From Telluribacter humicola (GTDB lineage: Bacteria > Bacteroidota > Bacteroidia > Cytophagales > Spirosomataceae), in NCBI RefSeq assembly GCF_017355935.1, contig NZ_JAFIQT010000003.1, positions 441,450 through 505,449 on the forward strand: a stretch of DNA of 64,000 nt, read 5' to 3'. Below, piece by piece: positions 37,508 through 47,725 of this stretch (positions are counted from its first letter, which is position 1; the number at the start of each line of letters is the position of its first letter). A program made the position numbers and the translations under genes. The notes under the pieces are model-generated. The model did not search any database and was not told where the DNA came from. It saw only the letters and a program-made list of their open reading frames with translations.

Positions 37508-38647
37508 ATGGACTTTAATCTCAGTGAAGAACATAAAGCTGTACAGGAGGCCGCGCGTGATTTTGCACAGAATGAACTGTTACCCGGTGTGATAGAGCGT
37601 GATGATGTACAGAAGTTTGACCCTACCCTGCTCCGCCGCATGGGTGACCTGGGCTTTATGGGCATGATGGTTTCTCCTGAGTACGGAGGAGGAGGTATGG
37701 ATACCGTTTCGTATGCCATCGCTATTGAAGAGCTATCCAAGGTAGATGCATCGGCTTCCGTTATCATGTCCGTCAATAACTCGCTGGTGTGCTGGGGACT
37801 GGAAAAGTACGGGAATGAAGACCAGAAACAGAAATACCTGACCCGACTGGCAGCGGGTGAAGTAGTAGGTGCTTTCTGCCTCTCGGAGCCTGAAGCCGGC
37901 TCCGATGCCACTTCACAGCATACTACCGCCGAAGATAAAGGAGACTACTACCTGCTCAACGGCACCAAAAACTGGATCACCAACGGCAACACGGCCTCCA
38001 TCTACCTGGTCATGGCGCAGACGTACCCCGAGAAGCGCCATAAGGGCATTAACTGCCTGATTGTGGAAAAAGGTATGGAAGGATTCTCGGTGGGTAAAAA
38101 AGAAGATAAAATGGGTATCAGGGCTTCGGATACGCACTCCCTGATGTTTACGGATGTCAAGGTCCCCAAGGAGAACCGGATTGGTGAAGACGGGATGGGA
38201 TTTAAATTTGCCATGAGTACCCTCAACGGCGGGCGTATCGGCATAGCGGCCCAAGCTTTGGGCATAGCTGCCGGTGCCTATGAGCTTGCTCTGGCTTACT
38301 CCCTGCAGCGCAAGACTTTCGCCAAGCCTATTTTTGAACACCAGGCTATACAGTTCAAACTGGCCGAAATGGCCACACGCATCGAAGCGGCCCGGCTACT
38401 AGTCTATAAGGCGGCCCGGCTGAAAGATGAAGGCAAGGAATTTGTGAAGGAAGCGGCCATGGCCAAGCTTTATGCTTCGGACGTAGCCATGTGGGTAACA
38501 ACCGAGGCGGTACAGGTTCACGGTGGCTACGGCTATGTAAAGGAATATCACGTGGAAAGGCTCATGCGGGATGCCAAAATTACTCAGATATACGAAGGTA
38601 CATCAGAAATACAAAAAATAGTCATAGCCAGAGAGCTCCTGAAATAG
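37508..38647 (+). CDS. Acyl-CoA dehydrogenase
   Basis: A 379-residue flavoprotein. Start ATG 37508 (MDFNLSEEHKAVQEAARDFA) gives the usual length; an in-frame ATG nine codons earlier is possible. Domain order is alpha-helical N-terminal, middle beta (FCLSEPEAGSDATS, FAD and substrate contact), and C-terminal helical. The last holds the signature VHGGYGYVKEYHVERLMRDA and the catalytic Glu in QIYEGTSEIQ. It oxidises short- to medium-chain acyl-CoA to the enoyl-CoA in fatty-acid or branched-chain amino-acid breakdown. It stands alone. The following AraC-type regulator starts 173 bp on. Confidence 0.93.
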   Translation: MDFNLSEEHKAVQEAARDFAQNELLPGVIERDDVQKFDPTLLRRMGDLGFMGMMVSPEYGGGGMDTVSYAIAIEELSKVDASASVIMSVNNSLVCWGLEKYGNEDQKQKYLTRLAAGEVVGAFCLSEPEAGSDATSQHTTAEDKGDYYLLNGTKNWITNGNTASIYLVMAQTYPEKRHKGINCLIVEKGMEGFSVGKKEDKMGIRASDTHSLMFTDVKVPKENRIGEDGMGFKFAMSTLNGGRIGIAAQALGIAAGAYELALAYSLQRKTFAKPIFEHQAIQFKLAEMATRIEAARLLVYKAARLKDEGKEFVKEAAMAKLYASDVAMWVTTEAVQVHGGYGYVKEYHVERLMRDAKITQIYEGTSEIQKIVIARELLK

Positions 38648-38740
38648 GGCTGTGCAACCGTTTATCGAAATTTTCTAAAAAAAGTGCACAATTTGTAGGT
38701 AGAATCGTGTACTTTTTTTTTATTTTCGCTATATCGATCC

Positions 38741-38777
38741 TTGTATTAGTTTTGTACAATTTATTAGATTTGTACAA
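38741..38777 (+). promoter_or_regulatory. Promoter and paired TTTGTACAA sites upstream of the HTH regulator
   Basis: TTG (38741-38743) and TAGATTTG (38765-38772) fit the Bacteroidota -33/-7 pattern with 21 bp between. The palindromic 9-mer TTTGTACAA occurs twice, at 38751-38759 and 38769-38777, 18 bp apart. One copy lies between the promoter elements and the other overlaps the -7 box. This is the arrangement expected for an autoregulatory site. Confidence 0.5.
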
Positions 38778-38820
38778 AATTAGATTTACAAGGCTAACAC
38801 ATGCCTCTAAAATACATGTC

Positions 38821-39750
38821 ATGGAAGATTACAACAAGATTATTGAATCCCTTGGGGTGAAGTTTGTAAGGGCTCGGCACATCCGCATTTTGCAGCCCAT
38901 TACAATCAAAAACTTTTATGATGTACAGAACTCACTCACGATTTTGTACGATGGGGAAGTGTCGTTTGGGACCGACGAACCCCAGAAAGTAGAGATGGGT
39001 GATATGCTGTTTATCCCCGGGGGTAAGCACGCTACGGTTACGTACGGTAACGCCGCTCTGGCCAAGACTGTATCTAACGAGGAGTTTATGACCAATCGTG
39101 ACAACTACTTTGAGGCTAGTCACGATCCATCGATGATCGGCCAGATATCTAACTCATTTGGTCTGATATCGTTTGAGGCAAAAGTTTTCGATACCGTTAA
39201 CTTCTTTACTTCGCTGGATATCCCTCCTTTCCTGATCAAGCGCGATGATAACATGGCCGCTACCATCAATCAGGTATTGGGTGAGGAAATGACCGATACC
39301 CCAGGTAAGGGACGCGTGATCAAGATTAAGACCGAAGAGGTAGTCATTGAGATTATCCGCTATATCTTAAAGAACAAGCTATTCGTTGAGCAGCTCGTTA
39401 CCAACAGTACCTATTTCAAAGATCCCCGTCTGATCGATATCTTTGCCTATATCAAGGATAACCTGGGTGGTGATTTGTCAAATAAGGTACTGGCTAACGT
39501 GGCCAACGTATCGGAGGACTATGTAGGGCAGTACTTCAAGATGCTGACGGGTATCAACCCTCAGGACTACATCGAGTATCAGCGTATGGAAAAAGCCGTT
39601 GACCTGCTCCGTACTTCCAAGAAGAGTATTCGTGCGATCGGTGCTGATGTAGGATACAAAGACACTGCTTACTTCTGCCGCCGCTTCAAGATGATGTTCG
39701 GTATACCGGCCGGTAAGATGCGTCGTCGTGAGTCCCTGATGAACGTGTAA
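38821..39750 (+). CDS. AraC-type helix-turn-helix regulator
   Basis: A 309-residue protein started at ATG 38821. The open frame overlaps the preceding dehydrogenase gene further upstream, but a good promoter and the family start favour this Met. An N-terminal cupin-like domain (FYDVQNSLTILYDGEVSFG, then GDMLFIPGGKHATVTYG) is followed by a linker and a C-terminal double helix-turn-helix (about residues 215-305; ANVSEDYVGQYFKMLTGINP and SIRAIGADVGYKDTAYFCRR). This type is widely conserved in Cytophagales and I do not know its ligand. Codon use suggests good expression. A perfect hairpin terminator follows. Confidence 0.85.
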   Translation: MEDYNKIIESLGVKFVRARHIRILQPITIKNFYDVQNSLTILYDGEVSFGTDEPQKVEMGDMLFIPGGKHATVTYGNAALAKTVSNEEFMTNRDNYFEASHDPSMIGQISNSFGLISFEAKVFDTVNFFTSLDIPPFLIKRDDNMAATINQVLGEEMTDTPGKGRVIKIKTEEVVIEIIRYILKNKLFVEQLVTNSTYFKDPRLIDIFAYIKDNLGGDLSNKVLANVANVSEDYVGQYFKMLTGINPQDYIEYQRMEKAVDLLRTSKKSIRAIGADVGYKDTAYFCRRFKMMFGIPAGKMRRRESLMNV

Positions 39751-39783
39751 GACTACTTAGTCTGGTAGATCAATGTCAAAAAG

Positions 39784-39811
39784 AGAGGCGGCTGGATATC
39801 CAGCCGCCTCT
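39784..39811. terminator. Perfect palindromic terminator between the HTH regulator and nuoN
   Basis: Loopless 28-bp palindrome: AGAGGCGGCTGGAT (39784-39797) with its exact complement to 39811. It is flanked by an A-rich and a T-rich side and lies between convergent genes. Confidence 0.8.
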
Positions 39812-39850
39812 TTGTGTATGATATATAACGATGAGTGAACTATAAGACGA

Positions 39851-41245
39851 TTAGAGAAGCTGTTCGAAAAAGCCCGGAGCCAGACCAAACAGTATAGTAA
39901 TGACCGTAGCTGCCACCAGTACGATTTGATAAAAGGGAGCCACGCGAATCTTACCCGTATTACCTTCTTTCATATAAGAGGCTATTACGACCCGAAAGTA
40001 GTAGTAAATACCTACCGCCGACATCAGCACGGCCACTACCAGCATCCATATCAGCCCACGATCAGCGGCGCTGCTGAATACAAAGAACTTACCCCAGAAG
40101 CCGGCTGTTAGCGGTATACCCGCCAGCGACAGCATCGATACCGTCAGTACGAAGGCCAGGAGCGGGTTCTGCTTAGCAAGGCCGTTAAAAGCATCGTAGC
40201 TCTCATTGGGACGGCCATCCAGTGACTTCTCCTTGGCGATCAGCATCAGTACGCCAAAGGCGCTAATGGTAGCTACCGAGTAAGCCATCGAGTAAAACAG
40301 GATAGACCGTTCAGTCTGAGCCGTTAGGGCCGTCAATGCGATGAGCAGGTACCCAGCATGTGATATGCTCGAGTAAGCCATCATACGCTTAAAGCTATCC
40401 TGATATACCGCCACCACATTACCCACGAACAAGGTCAGTACCGTAATAACCGCCAGCGTGATGTACCAGAAGTCGTAGATACCTGCGAACGAGTGAGACA
40501 GCAGGCGGAAGATAGCCGCAAAACCGGCTGTCTTGACGATAGTAGACATGAACGTAGTAAAGATGGAAGGTGCTCCATCGTATACATCGGGGGTCCAGAA
40601 GTGAAAAGGAGCCGCCGACACTTTGAAGAGCATACCGATCAACAGCAGCAGCAATCCGGCGTACAGGATATAGGATTGGGCTCCGGCGGCAGTACTCACA
40701 AATCCGCGAATACCCGTCAGGCTGAATGCACCGGTAGCACCGTATAGCAAAGCGATACCGAACAGCATAATACCCGTCGCGAAAGCCCCCATCAGGAAGT
40801 ACTTGAGTGAAGCCTCGTTGGAGCGAAGATTACGCTTATCGCTTCCGGTAAGGATGTACATGGCCACCGAAAGAATCTCGATTCCTACAAAGAAGATAAT
40901 GAGGTGCTCGTAGCCGATGATCATAATGGCGCCTACCAGCGAAAACAGCATAATGCCGTAGTACTCCGCCGGCTGTGCTTCTTCATCATCCTGAAAGCCT
41001 CTGGTCATAGCTACGATCAGGAAGGCAGATATCAGAACAATCGCGTTGAAGGCCAGGGTAAGATTAGTTACCGAGAACATACCGTAGAAGTACAGCAGCG
41101 GCCCCTGATTCCAGTCAATAAAGTTGCTGCCCAGAGCCAGGGCCAGGAATAGCAGTGTCGCGGGTAATAAGATGTTCTTCGATTTCATAAATCCCAGAAA
41201 CAGGACCACGATACCAAGAACGGACAACAGTATAATAGGATACAT
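39851..41245 (-). CDS. nuoN: NADH-quinone oxidoreductase subunit N
   Basis: A 464-residue antiporter-like subunit of respiratory complex I with about 14 membrane helices. Marks include the N-terminal membrane segments, the central FFVGIEILSVAMYIL, the Lys-bearing YFLMGAFATGIMLFG region, and the transmembrane Lys/His segment around MLFKVSAAPFHFWTPDVYDG, shared with the other antiporter subunits. Length is normal (450-490). It is the last gene of the nuoK-L-M-N run, 52 bp after nuoM. Confidence 0.95.
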   Translation of the reverse strand: MYPIILLSVLGIVVLFLGFMKSKNILLPATLLFLALALGSNFIDWNQGPLLYFYGMFSVTNLTLAFNAIVLISAFLIVAMTRGFQDDEEAQPAEYYGIMLFSLVGAIMIIGYEHLIIFFVGIEILSVAMYILTGSDKRNLRSNEASLKYFLMGAFATGIMLFGIALLYGATGAFSLTGIRGFVSTAAGAQSYILYAGLLLLLIGMLFKVSAAPFHFWTPDVYDGAPSIFTTFMSTIVKTAGFAAIFRLLSHSFAGIYDFWYITLAVITVLTLFVGNVVAVYQDSFKRMMAYSSISHAGYLLIALTALTAQTERSILFYSMAYSVATISAFGVLMLIAKEKSLDGRPNESYDAFNGLAKQNPLLAFVLTVSMLSLAGIPLTAGFWGKFFVFSSAADRGLIWMLVVAVLMSAVGIYYYFRVVIASYMKEGNTGKIRVAPFYQIVLVAATVITILFGLAPGFFEQLL

Positions 41246-41297
41246 AATGTTTATAGAGTCGTTAGTCGTCAGGCCGGTGTACCACCGTCAGCCCTTA

Positions 41298-42746
41298 TTA
41301 ACCATTAATGAAACGTAGTAATTGACTTACGGTAGGTTCGGTTATGCTCAGGAAAGTAGATGGATAAATCCCAATCCAGAAAACCATAGCAACCAGGGGT
41401 ATCAGTACCGCCCGCTCGCTCATGGTAAGATCGGCAAAGCGCTCAGCAACCTCCCCACGGGGACCAAACATCGACTTCTGGAAAAGACGCAGCATGTACA
41501 CCGCTCCCAGAATAATGGTGAGTCCGGCTATGGCACCCAGCCAGCCATTGTACTGGTACACCCCCGCCAGCAGCAGGAATTCACCCACAAAGGCATTGGT
41601 CAGTGGCAGGGCTACGCTACCCAGCAGCAGGATCAAAAAGAACACCGTCAGCTGTGGGGTATTCTTCGTAATACCTCCCAGGTGATCAAGGTTGCGGGTC
41701 TTAGTACGGGAGAATATGATCTCAATGATAAAGAACATACCTACCACGTTGATCCCGTGCGCCAGCATCTGAATCAGAGCTCCCTGCAGACCATATAATG
41801 TTGTAGAGAACACACCGGCGGACATCAGTCCTACGTGCGCAAAGGATGAATAGGCAACCAAGCGCTTCATATCTCGCTGCTTGATGGCGATGATCGAGCC
41901 ATATACAATACCTATTACCGACAGTACGATCGCTACCGCGCCCCAGTCTTCCAGAGCCATTGGTGCGATAGGAAGCAACAAACGAATCAACCCGTATACC
42001 CCCATTTTCAGCATAATACCCGCCAGCAACATAGTAGCCGGAGTAGGCGACTCGGTGTAGGTATCAGGCTGCCACGTATGGAACGGGAATATCGGCATCT
42101 TGATCGCAAAGGCTATAAATAAGCCCCAGAATACCCAACCTTGGACAGCAGGATCAAGCTGTAGGTTGTAGAAGGCAGCAATCTCAGACGTATGCGTACC
42201 GGGCGTCTGGAAGTACAGGTACACAAACGCCACCAGCATGAACAAGCTACCGAAGATGGTATAGATAAAGAACTTGAAAGTTACCTTCAGGCGGTTCTCT
42301 CCTCCCCACAGGGCCGACAGGAAGTACACCGGTATCAGCGCCGCTTCGAAGAACAGGTAGAACAGGAATGCATCGGTAGCGGTGAATACGCCTACCAGCG
42401 CCGCTTCCATAAAAAGGATCAGCGAGTAGAAAGCGGGAGCATTACGATAGTCGTGACCAAAGGTAGACAGTACGATCAGCGGCGTCAGGAAAGTAGTCAG
42501 CAGTACCAGCAACATGCTGATACCATCGATGCTGGCTCCCAGGGTAATACCCGCCGACTTGATCCAGTCGTACTTGAAACCAAATTGCTGACCGCCCACC
42601 GGATCAAACTGCATCCACACCACCAGAGCGACAGCCAGCTCAGCTACTGCCCCAAGCAGGGCCAGCTGCCTGGCATTACGCCCGCCGAAGCTTAGTGTAA
42701 GTACTCCTGTAAGAACAGGTATAAGTATAAGAAGGAGAGTAAACAT
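41298..42746 (-). CDS. nuoM: NADH-quinone oxidoreductase subunit M
   Basis: A 482-residue antiporter-like subunit of complex I. The family core is ATDAFLFYLFFEAALIPVYF (glutamate in the proton channel) and the conserved IKMPIFPFHTWQPDTYTESP, which carries the histidine-containing loop, followed by MLKMGVYGLIRLLLP. It pumps protons as part of the membrane arm. The gene lies 33 bp after nuoL and precedes nuoN. Confidence 0.95.
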   Translation of the reverse strand: MFTLLLILIPVLTGVLTLSFGGRNARQLALLGAVAELAVALVVWMQFDPVGGQQFGFKYDWIKSAGITLGASIDGISMLLVLLTTFLTPLIVLSTFGHDYRNAPAFYSLILFMEAALVGVFTATDAFLFYLFFEAALIPVYFLSALWGGENRLKVTFKFFIYTIFGSLFMLVAFVYLYFQTPGTHTSEIAAFYNLQLDPAVQGWVFWGLFIAFAIKMPIFPFHTWQPDTYTESPTPATMLLAGIMLKMGVYGLIRLLLPIAPMALEDWGAVAIVLSVIGIVYGSIIAIKQRDMKRLVAYSSFAHVGLMSAGVFSTTLYGLQGALIQMLAHGINVVGMFFIIEIIFSRTKTRNLDHLGGITKNTPQLTVFFLILLLGSVALPLTNAFVGEFLLLAGVYQYNGWLGAIAGLTIILGAVYMLRLFQKSMFGPRGEVAERFADLTMSERAVLIPLVAMVFWIGIYPSTFLSITEPTVSQLLRFING

Positions 42747-42779
42747 GAGTTTAAATCTTGTTCTTTATCGAAAAGTATT

Positions 42780-44699
42780 TTAACGAATCAGCAGGTTCCA
42801 GAATAAAATCGCCACGATACCTACTACCATCGCAAATATGTAGTAGCCAACCGAGCCCGTCTGCGTTTGACGTAGTTGCCCCGACACTCCTTTTACCAGA
42901 CGTCCTGTACCCAGTACGATCAGGTCAATGAAGAATTCACCAAAGCTGTACAGCAGGTTTGATAGTCCGGCGATGGGTTTCACAAATACGCCATTGTACA
43001 GTTCATCTACGTAGTACTTGTTATACACCAGACGCTCCAGTGACGAGCGCTCCGCGGTATCGGGAGCCGGTACTGAGTTACGGCTGACATACATTACATA
43101 GGCAGCAATAGCAGCGATCAGAGCCGCAGCTACTGATATACCCATCAGCATGAATTCTTCGGAATGACTCAGGGTAGTAGCCGCAAATGCTTCGGGATTG
43201 ACCTGACGCGCTCCCTCATACAGAGGGCTCATAAACTCTGCTAGTTGGTGGGTACCTCCCAGTGCTTCGGGTACGCCCATAAATCCACCTACGGCCGAGA
43301 AAATAGCCAGGATAACCAGGGGTATGGTCATGGCAGCCGGTGACTCGTGCAAATGGTGCTCCTGCTCATGCGTACCGCGGAACTGGCCGAAGAACGTCAG
43401 GAATAGGAGGCGGAACATATAGAATGAGGTCATCAGAGAACCTAATACACCCAGTGCCCACAGCAGCTTGTTGTGCTCATAGGCATGCGCCAGGATCTCA
43501 TCCTTTGAGAAGAAACCTGCAAACGGAGGAATACCCGCAATAGCGATGGTACCGATCAGGAAGGTAAGGAAAGTAATAGGAAGCTTCTTGCGCAGACCAC
43601 CCATCGAGCGGATATCCTGCTCATCGGACATGGCATGAATCACGCTACCGGCTCCGAGGAAGAGCAGGGCCTTAAAGAAAGCGTGCGTAATAACATGGAA
43701 CATAGAGGCCGAGTAAGCCATCACGCCGAGAGCCACAAACATATAGCCCAGCTGACTCACCGTTGAGTAGGCCAGTACTTTCTTAATATCGTTCTGCAGC
43801 AGACCAATGGAAGCGGCCAGTAAAACCGTGGCTATACCTACGATAGAAATAACTTCCAGTGTAAACGGCGCCAGAGAATAAAGCACATTGGAACGGATCA
43901 CCATATAGATACCCGCCGTCACCATGGTAGCGGCGTGAATCAGGGCCGATACCGGCGTAGGACCCGCCATCGCGTCGGGTAGCCAGGTAAAGAGGGGAAT
44001 CTGCGCCGACTTACCCATTGCCCCCACAAAGAGCAGAAGCGTAATCGTAACTACTACAGGATCACCTATTGAAAGTCCCGTAGCCTGACTGAATACCTCG
44101 GTGTACTCAACCGAGCCGAAGGTGGCGATAATAGTAAAGATACCCAACAGGAAGCCCAGGTCACCGATACGGTTCATGATGAAGGCTTTGCGGGCAGCGT
44201 TGTTGTAGTTGGTATTGGTGTTCCAGAAGCCGATCAGCAGGTACGAACAGAGACCTACCCCTTCCCAGCCAATGAACATGATCACATAGTTGGAGCCCAT
44301 TACGAGCAGCAGCATGAAGAAAAGGAAGAGGTTCAGGAAAGCGAAGAACTTACCAAACCCTTCATCGTGCTTCATGTAGCCGATGGAGTAAATGTGGATC
44401 AGAGAACCTACCCCGGTTACGATCATCAACATCAGTAACGATAGCTGGTCGATCTGGAAGGAGAAAGGAATGTTGAGGTTCCCGACGGTAATCCAGTCAA
44501 AGAGCGATACGACCTGCGGCTCGCTACCGGCCGCTTTGAATGCACTTAGTACGGCCACTGACACCGCAAAGCTACCCAGAGCAGCCAGCGAACCAATCAC
44601 TCCCACGGCCCCTTTTGGGACGCGACGAAATCCGATACCATTAATAAGAAAACCTATTAAGGGAAGGAGAGGTATCAGAATGAGTAAAGAAGCAGACAT
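42780..44699 (-). CDS. nuoL: NADH-quinone oxidoreductase subunit L
   Basis: A 639-residue subunit with the antiporter core, including MFIGWEGVGLCSYLLIGFW and LFTWLPDAMAGPTPVSALIH, and a long C-terminal extension. The extension ends in a hydrophobic helix (VGYYIFAMVVGIVAILFWNL), consistent with the lateral helix of NuoL that runs along the arm. Length fits NuoL (600-660). It lies 81 bp downstream of nuoK in the same operon. Confidence 0.95.
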   Translation of the reverse strand: MSASLLILIPLLPLIGFLINGIGFRRVPKGAVGVIGSLAALGSFAVSVAVLSAFKAAGSEPQVVSLFDWITVGNLNIPFSFQIDQLSLLMLMIVTGVGSLIHIYSIGYMKHDEGFGKFFAFLNLFLFFMLLLVMGSNYVIMFIGWEGVGLCSYLLIGFWNTNTNYNNAARKAFIMNRIGDLGFLLGIFTIIATFGSVEYTEVFSQATGLSIGDPVVVTITLLLFVGAMGKSAQIPLFTWLPDAMAGPTPVSALIHAATMVTAGIYMVIRSNVLYSLAPFTLEVISIVGIATVLLAASIGLLQNDIKKVLAYSTVSQLGYMFVALGVMAYSASMFHVITHAFFKALLFLGAGSVIHAMSDEQDIRSMGGLRKKLPITFLTFLIGTIAIAGIPPFAGFFSKDEILAHAYEHNKLLWALGVLGSLMTSFYMFRLLFLTFFGQFRGTHEQEHHLHESPAAMTIPLVILAIFSAVGGFMGVPEALGGTHQLAEFMSPLYEGARQVNPEAFAATTLSHSEEFMLMGISVAAALIAAIAAYVMYVSRNSVPAPDTAERSSLERLVYNKYYVDELYNGVFVKPIAGLSNLLYSFGEFFIDLIVLGTGRLVKGVSGQLRQTQTGSVGYYIFAMVVGIVAILFWNLLIR

Positions 44700-44780
44700 A
44701 AAGTTTAAAGAGAATATAGAGAGGTTAGTCGCTATCTGTTATCCGTAAAATTCCAATTTACCGATGCTACAATAGCCAGA

Positions 44781-45131
44781 TCACCATTTTAGTTTGTTAA
44801 GGAAACCAACATCCGTCGTCCGGGTATTCCGATAGATCATTACGATAATAGCCAGACCTACCGCTACCTCCGCGGCAGCTACGGCCATAATGAAGAATAC
44901 GAAAACCTGTCCGGCCGGATCAGATTTATAGGAAGAGAAAGCAATCAGGAGCAAGTTGGCTGCATTAAGCATCAGCTCAATGGACATAAAAATAACAATG
45001 GCGTTGCGTCGGGTAAGTACCCCAATAATACCAATGACGAACAGGGCTGTACTGAGTATGAGGTAATTTTTTAAAGGAATAAGCTGAATAATTTCCGGTA
45101 TAGCCGGCATCTGCAACATCGAGGGTTCCAT
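44781..45131 (-). CDS. nuoK: NADH-quinone oxidoreductase subunit K
   Basis: A 116-residue protein with three helices and the conserved helix-2 segment [20 protein letters not shown], in which the glutamate is part of the proton path. The length is slightly above the usual 100 because of an N-terminal extension; a second in-frame ATG at 45119 would give 112 residues. NuoJ, its normal upstream neighbour, is absent. Instead an exonuclease gene ends 92 bp before nuoK. The rest of complex I must be encoded elsewhere. Confidence 0.92.
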   Translation of the reverse strand: MEPSMLQMPAIPEIIQLIPLKNYLILSTALFVIGIIGVLTRRNAIVIFMSIELMLNAANLLLIAFSSYKSDPAGQVFVFFIMAVAAAEVAVGLAIIVMIYRNTRTTDVGFLNKLKW

Positions 45132-45223
45132 TATTGTATTTTTCTTAGCTTCGTATTCACCATGAAAATTTGGACAAAACTACTCATAATTCCTACTTAC
45201 TCAATACTTATCCACGGATAATT

Positions 45224-46033
45224 CTATCTTTGAGTAAGGGCTCTTAGCTTTATTTCCGTCAGTTTACGCTTTGTATCCAGCGGAAATTCTCCCTTTAACA
45301 TCCAATCGTAAAAGTAAGGCTCTTCTTTGAGCACATCAAATACCCGCTTGCCGCTATGTTTCCCAAAGTTAAATACTTCTTCGCCCTTATCATTATATAT
45401 CATTCGTCCGGCAAAATCGACGGAGCGGGTAGCAGTCAGATTATGTAATATTTCTATATCATTCTGAACCGGCTCTATTTCCTTTCCCTTGTCATCCTTG
45501 ATCTTTACGCCGGCATAACGGGCGATCTGTGCGTTGAGTACTTCGTAGGTGGCCATGGCATCTGCTTCGGCCGTATGGGCGTCAGTCAGTTCTTTTCCGC
45601 AGTAAAACTTATAGGCAGCGGACAGACTACGGGGTTCCATCAGGTGAAAGATGCGCTGGGCATCCACCAGTCGGCGTCCCTTTACATCAAAGTCTACCCC
45701 CACCCGCAGAAACTCTTCCATGAGGAGAGGCACATCGAAGCGGTTGCTGTTAAAGCCCGCCAGATCACATCCCTCCAGAAAAGCCGCGATACTCTTGGCA
45801 ATGCCCTTGAAAGTAGGGCAATCTTTTACGTCTTCGTCGTAGATACCGTGGATCATGCTTGACTCCACGGGTATAGGCATCTCCGGATTTACCCGATGCG
45901 TACGTATATCCAGTTCACCATTTGGCAGTGCCTTCACCACGGATATCTCTACTATTCTGTCGCGTATTACATTAATTCCAGTGGTTTCAAGGTCAAAAAA
46001 AGCCAGCGGCTTTTTTAGAATGAGGGTATGCAT
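45224..46033 (-). CDS. DnaQ/ExoX-like 3'-5' exonuclease
   Basis: A 269-residue DEDDh exonuclease. Metal ligands are Asp14 and Glu16 in FFDLETTG, the Asp of AGFNSNRFDVPLL, and the His/Asp of DAHTAEADAMAT. After the catalytic domain (about residues 1-180) a C-terminal domain holds NFGKHSGKRVFDVL and YDWMLKGEFP, a pattern typical of ExoX-type C-terminal regions. The gene is not part of the DNA polymerase III core in this position. It sits between glpK and nuoK on the same strand, 69 bp from glpK. A 9-bp inverted repeat, CTTACTCAA / TTGAGTAAG (45196-45238), spans its 3' end. Confidence 0.85.
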   Translation of the reverse strand: MHTLILKKPLAFFDLETTGINVIRDRIVEISVVKALPNGELDIRTHRVNPEMPIPVESSMIHGIYDEDVKDCPTFKGIAKSIAAFLEGCDLAGFNSNRFDVPLLMEEFLRVGVDFDVKGRRLVDAQRIFHLMEPRSLSAAYKFYCGKELTDAHTAEADAMATYEVLNAQIARYAGVKIKDDKGKEIEPVQNDIEILHNLTATRSVDFAGRMIYNDKGEEVFNFGKHSGKRVFDVLKEEPYFYDWMLKGEFPLDTKRKLTEIKLRALTQR

Positions 46034-46102
46034 ACGAAGCTATTTTGGTAAATGTGCCGCGAAGTTACGGGTTAGCCAGCAGATAGCCCAACGTAAGGTG
46101 CT

Positions 46103-47602
46103 TTAATCCATCCACCCGAACGATTTCGTAACCGCTTTACTCCAGCCCCGGTGTAGCTCGGCGCGTTTTTCTTCGCTCATAGCAGGCTCCCAGGTATGCG
46201 CCACCGACCAGTTGCGGCGTAGATCGTCGAGGCCTTCCCAATAGCCAACAGCCAGTCCGGCGGCATAGGCGGCACCCAGGGCGGTGGTTTCGGCTACGGC
46301 GGGTGCTACTACGGGTGCTCCCAGCATATCGGCCTGGAACTGCATCAGCAACTGATTAGCCACCATACCACCATCTACCCGGAGCGACTTCAGTTCAATA
46401 CCCGAGTCCTGCTCCATGGCATTGACTACATCCAGGGTCTGGTAGGCTGTGGCCTCCAGTACCGCCCGGGCTATATGTCCTTTGTTTACGTAGCGGGTAA
46501 GTCCGGCTATGATACCGCGGGCGTCATTGCGCCAGTAGGGAGCGTACAAGCCGGAGAACGCGGGCACACAGTAAGCCCCCCCGTTATCTTCCACGGTTTT
46601 GGCCAGGGGTTCGATATCGCTACTCTTCTTAATAAGTCCCAGGTTGTCCCGCACCCACTGTACCAGCGCACCGGCTATGGCGATACTTCCTTCCAGCGCG
46701 TACTGCACCGGCTGGTCCCCAAACTTATAGGCGATGGTAGTCAGGAGGCCGTTTTCAGACATTTTCAATTCATCCCCGGTATTCATCACCATAAAGCAAC
46801 CCGTACCGTAGGTATTCTTAGCCATACCGGGCTCAAAGCAAGTCTGCCCCACCAGCGCGGCGTGCTGGTCACCCAGGATACCGGCTATGGGTACCCCAGG
46901 CAGTACCTCCGACGACACCTCACCGTATACCTCACTGCTGCTCCGGATGGTAGGTAGCATGGCCTTAGGTACCCCGTACGTAGCTAGCATATCATCATCC
47001 CACTGCAGGGTACGCAGATTCATAAGCTGGGTACGGCTGGCGTTGGTTACGTCCGTGACATGAATGCCTCCCCGCGCGCCACCCGACAGGTGCCAGATGA
47101 CGAAGGTATCCATGGTACCAAAGAGGGCATCACCCCGTTCGGCATCCTCGCGTACTCCCTCCACGTTATCCAGCAGCCATTTTAGTTTGAGGCTACTAAA
47201 GTAGGTAGAGACAGGTAGCCCCGTCTTCTCCCGGAACTGGTTCAGTCCGCCTTCCTTTTCGTACTGGGTCACCAGGTCACCTGTCCGGGTATCCTGCCAC
47301 ACCAGGGCGTTGTAGTAGGGCTTACCGGTACGGCGGTTCCAGACGACGGTGGTCTCGCGCTGGTTGGTGATACCAATGGCCGCTATGTCCGACGAGGTAG
47401 CCGAGGCCTTGATACGCGCCAGGGCTATCACTTCGAGGGTATTCTTCCAGATTTCGTCGGGATTATGCTCCACCCAGCCCGGCTTGGGATAAATCTGCTC
47501 GTGTTCTTTCTGTCCCACCGAGATAATGTTTCCCTGACGGTCAAAAAGAATACAGCGGGTGCTAGTGGTACCCTGGTCAATAGCGGCAACGTATTTGGAC
47601 AT
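46103..47602 (-). CDS. glpK: Glycerol kinase
   Basis: A 499-residue FGGY-family kinase that phosphorylates glycerol to glycerol 3-phosphate in the cytosol. The N-terminal phosphate-binding [16 protein letters not shown], the FGGY-type central [12 protein letters not shown], the segment [20 protein letters not shown] and the C-terminal [20 protein letters not shown] are characteristic. Length is normal (495-505). No glpF or glpD adjoins. It is divergent from pbpC, with 123 bp between the start codons. Confidence 0.95.
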   Translation of the reverse strand: MSKYVAAIDQGTTSTRCILFDRQGNIISVGQKEHEQIYPKPGWVEHNPDEIWKNTLEVIALARIKASATSSDIAAIGITNQRETTVVWNRRTGKPYYNALVWQDTRTGDLVTQYEKEGGLNQFREKTGLPVSTYFSSLKLKWLLDNVEGVREDAERGDALFGTMDTFVIWHLSGGARGGIHVTDVTNASRTQLMNLRTLQWDDDMLATYGVPKAMLPTIRSSSEVYGEVSSEVLPGVPIAGILGDQHAALVGQTCFEPGMAKNTYGTGCFMVMNTGDELKMSENGLLTTIAYKFGDQPVQYALEGSIAIAGALVQWVRDNLGLIKKSSDIEPLAKTVEDNGGAYCVPAFSGLYAPYWRNDARGIIAGLTRYVNKGHIARAVLEATAYQTLDVVNAMEQDSGIELKSLRVDGGMVANQLLMQFQADMLGAPVVAPAVAETTALGAAYAAGLAVGYWEGLDDLRRNWSVAHTWEPAMSEEKRAELHRGWSKAVTKSFGWMD

Positions 47603-47725
47603 GTTAGTAGTTGGGTTTAGCTTGAGTAGGAATAAAAGGGGAAATAGATAAATTTTCCGAATAGAGACAAATAGAATTGTGGATTTGTGGCGTTACCTTC
47701 ACCAACTACTCATCCTCTCTGACCA

